Below are positions 12,622 through 12,735 of a DNA stretch of 12,735 bases, in pieces. Below the pieces are notes generated by a model, which worked only from the letters and a program-made list of their open reading frames with translations, had not been told where the DNA came from and did not search any database. The translations under genes were made by a program, and so were the position numbers. Origin of the DNA: Actinomycetota bacterium (GTDB lineage: Bacteria; Actinomycetota; Actinomycetes; Nanopelagicales; Nanopelagicaceae); NCBI GenBank assembly GCA_027731885.1, contig JAQCAO010000033.1, forward strand, positions 1 to 12,735, written 5' to 3'. Position 1 is the first letter of the stretch. Every line of letters starts with the position of its first letter.

Positions 12622-12735
12622 GTGATAGAGCAACTCGAATCAACCCATTCACAGGTCATTCCCAGCGAAACCAGCAATCGAGTAGAGATTGCAACTGAAA
12701 TGGTGTTCTATTGGGGCAAAGGTCTTCAACCTTTT
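12622..12735 (+). CDS. Possible N-terminal fragment of a rightward gene (hypothetical)
   Basis: From GTG 12622 the plus strand is open for 38 codons to the window edge, reading MIEQLESTHSQVIPS at the start and VEIATEMVFYWGKGLQPF at the end. I do not recognise a family. The composition looks protein-like, with an amphipathic helix near the end. However, 38 open codons can occur by chance, there is no good Shine-Dalgarno site, and the start would be only 24 bp from the divergent sugar dehydrogenase start. This is the only content I see between 12598 and the edge. Confidence 0.3.
   Translation, partial: MIEQLESTHSQVIPSETSNRVEIATEMVFYWGKGLQPF

Noticed and set aside
12634..12735. tRNA-like TTCGAGT stretch on the minus strand near the right edge
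   Set aside because: No acceptor stem, anticodon arm or CCA-side pairing could be built around it.

Overview
The window looks like part of the chromosome of a low-to-mid G+C actinobacterium, possibly a freshwater acI/Nanopelagicales type (streamlined genome, short intergenic gaps, sugar scavenging). That placement is inference from gene content and composition; there is no rRNA or marker gene here. No tRNA, rRNA, CRISPR array, transposase or phage gene was seen.

Layout. The left edge (1-425, minus) holds the N-terminal part of an MlrC/M81-family metallopeptidase gene that runs off the window. Divergent from it is a sugar ABC importer operon: binding protein (552-1589), double-domain ATPase (1593-3095) and permease (3114-4094), followed by a VOC-fold protein (4148-4606). 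A clear promoter with a 16-bp LacI-type palindrome precedes the operon. Next come six genes on alternating strands: a Gfo/Idh/MocA oxidoreductase (minus), a RhaM-type mutarotase (plus), an SDR dehydrogenase (minus), a second SDR (plus), an EamA/DMT transporter (minus) and a COG3618-type amidohydrolase (minus). They are followed by an enolase-superfamily sugar-acid dehydratase (plus). The right part holds an unrelated-looking coupled pair on the minus strand: a secreted PQQ-type sugar dehydrogenase and an exported histidine phosphatase. A possible further partial ORF leaves the right edge.

How they work together. Importer, mutarotase, SDR, amidohydrolase (lactonase type), enolase-superfamily dehydratase and a second SDR are the parts of the non-phosphorylating oxidative route for a 6-deoxyhexose or related sugar (L-rhamnose or L-fucose type): sugar to lactone to aldonate to 2-keto-3-deoxy acid to diketo acid. 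The final hydrolase or aldolase is not in the window. The Gfo/Idh and VOC proteins could serve a side sugar or an extra step.

Regulation. No regulator gene is present, but the divergent gaps carry palindromes over their promoters. Two of them, upstream of the SDR pair and of the amidohydrolase/dehydratase pair, share a 15-bp motif (GCCTA-N-TAT-NN-AGGC) matching at 12 of 15 positions. This suggests one repressor controls the dispersed genes as a local regulon. Strong hairpins without obvious U-tracts follow several genes.
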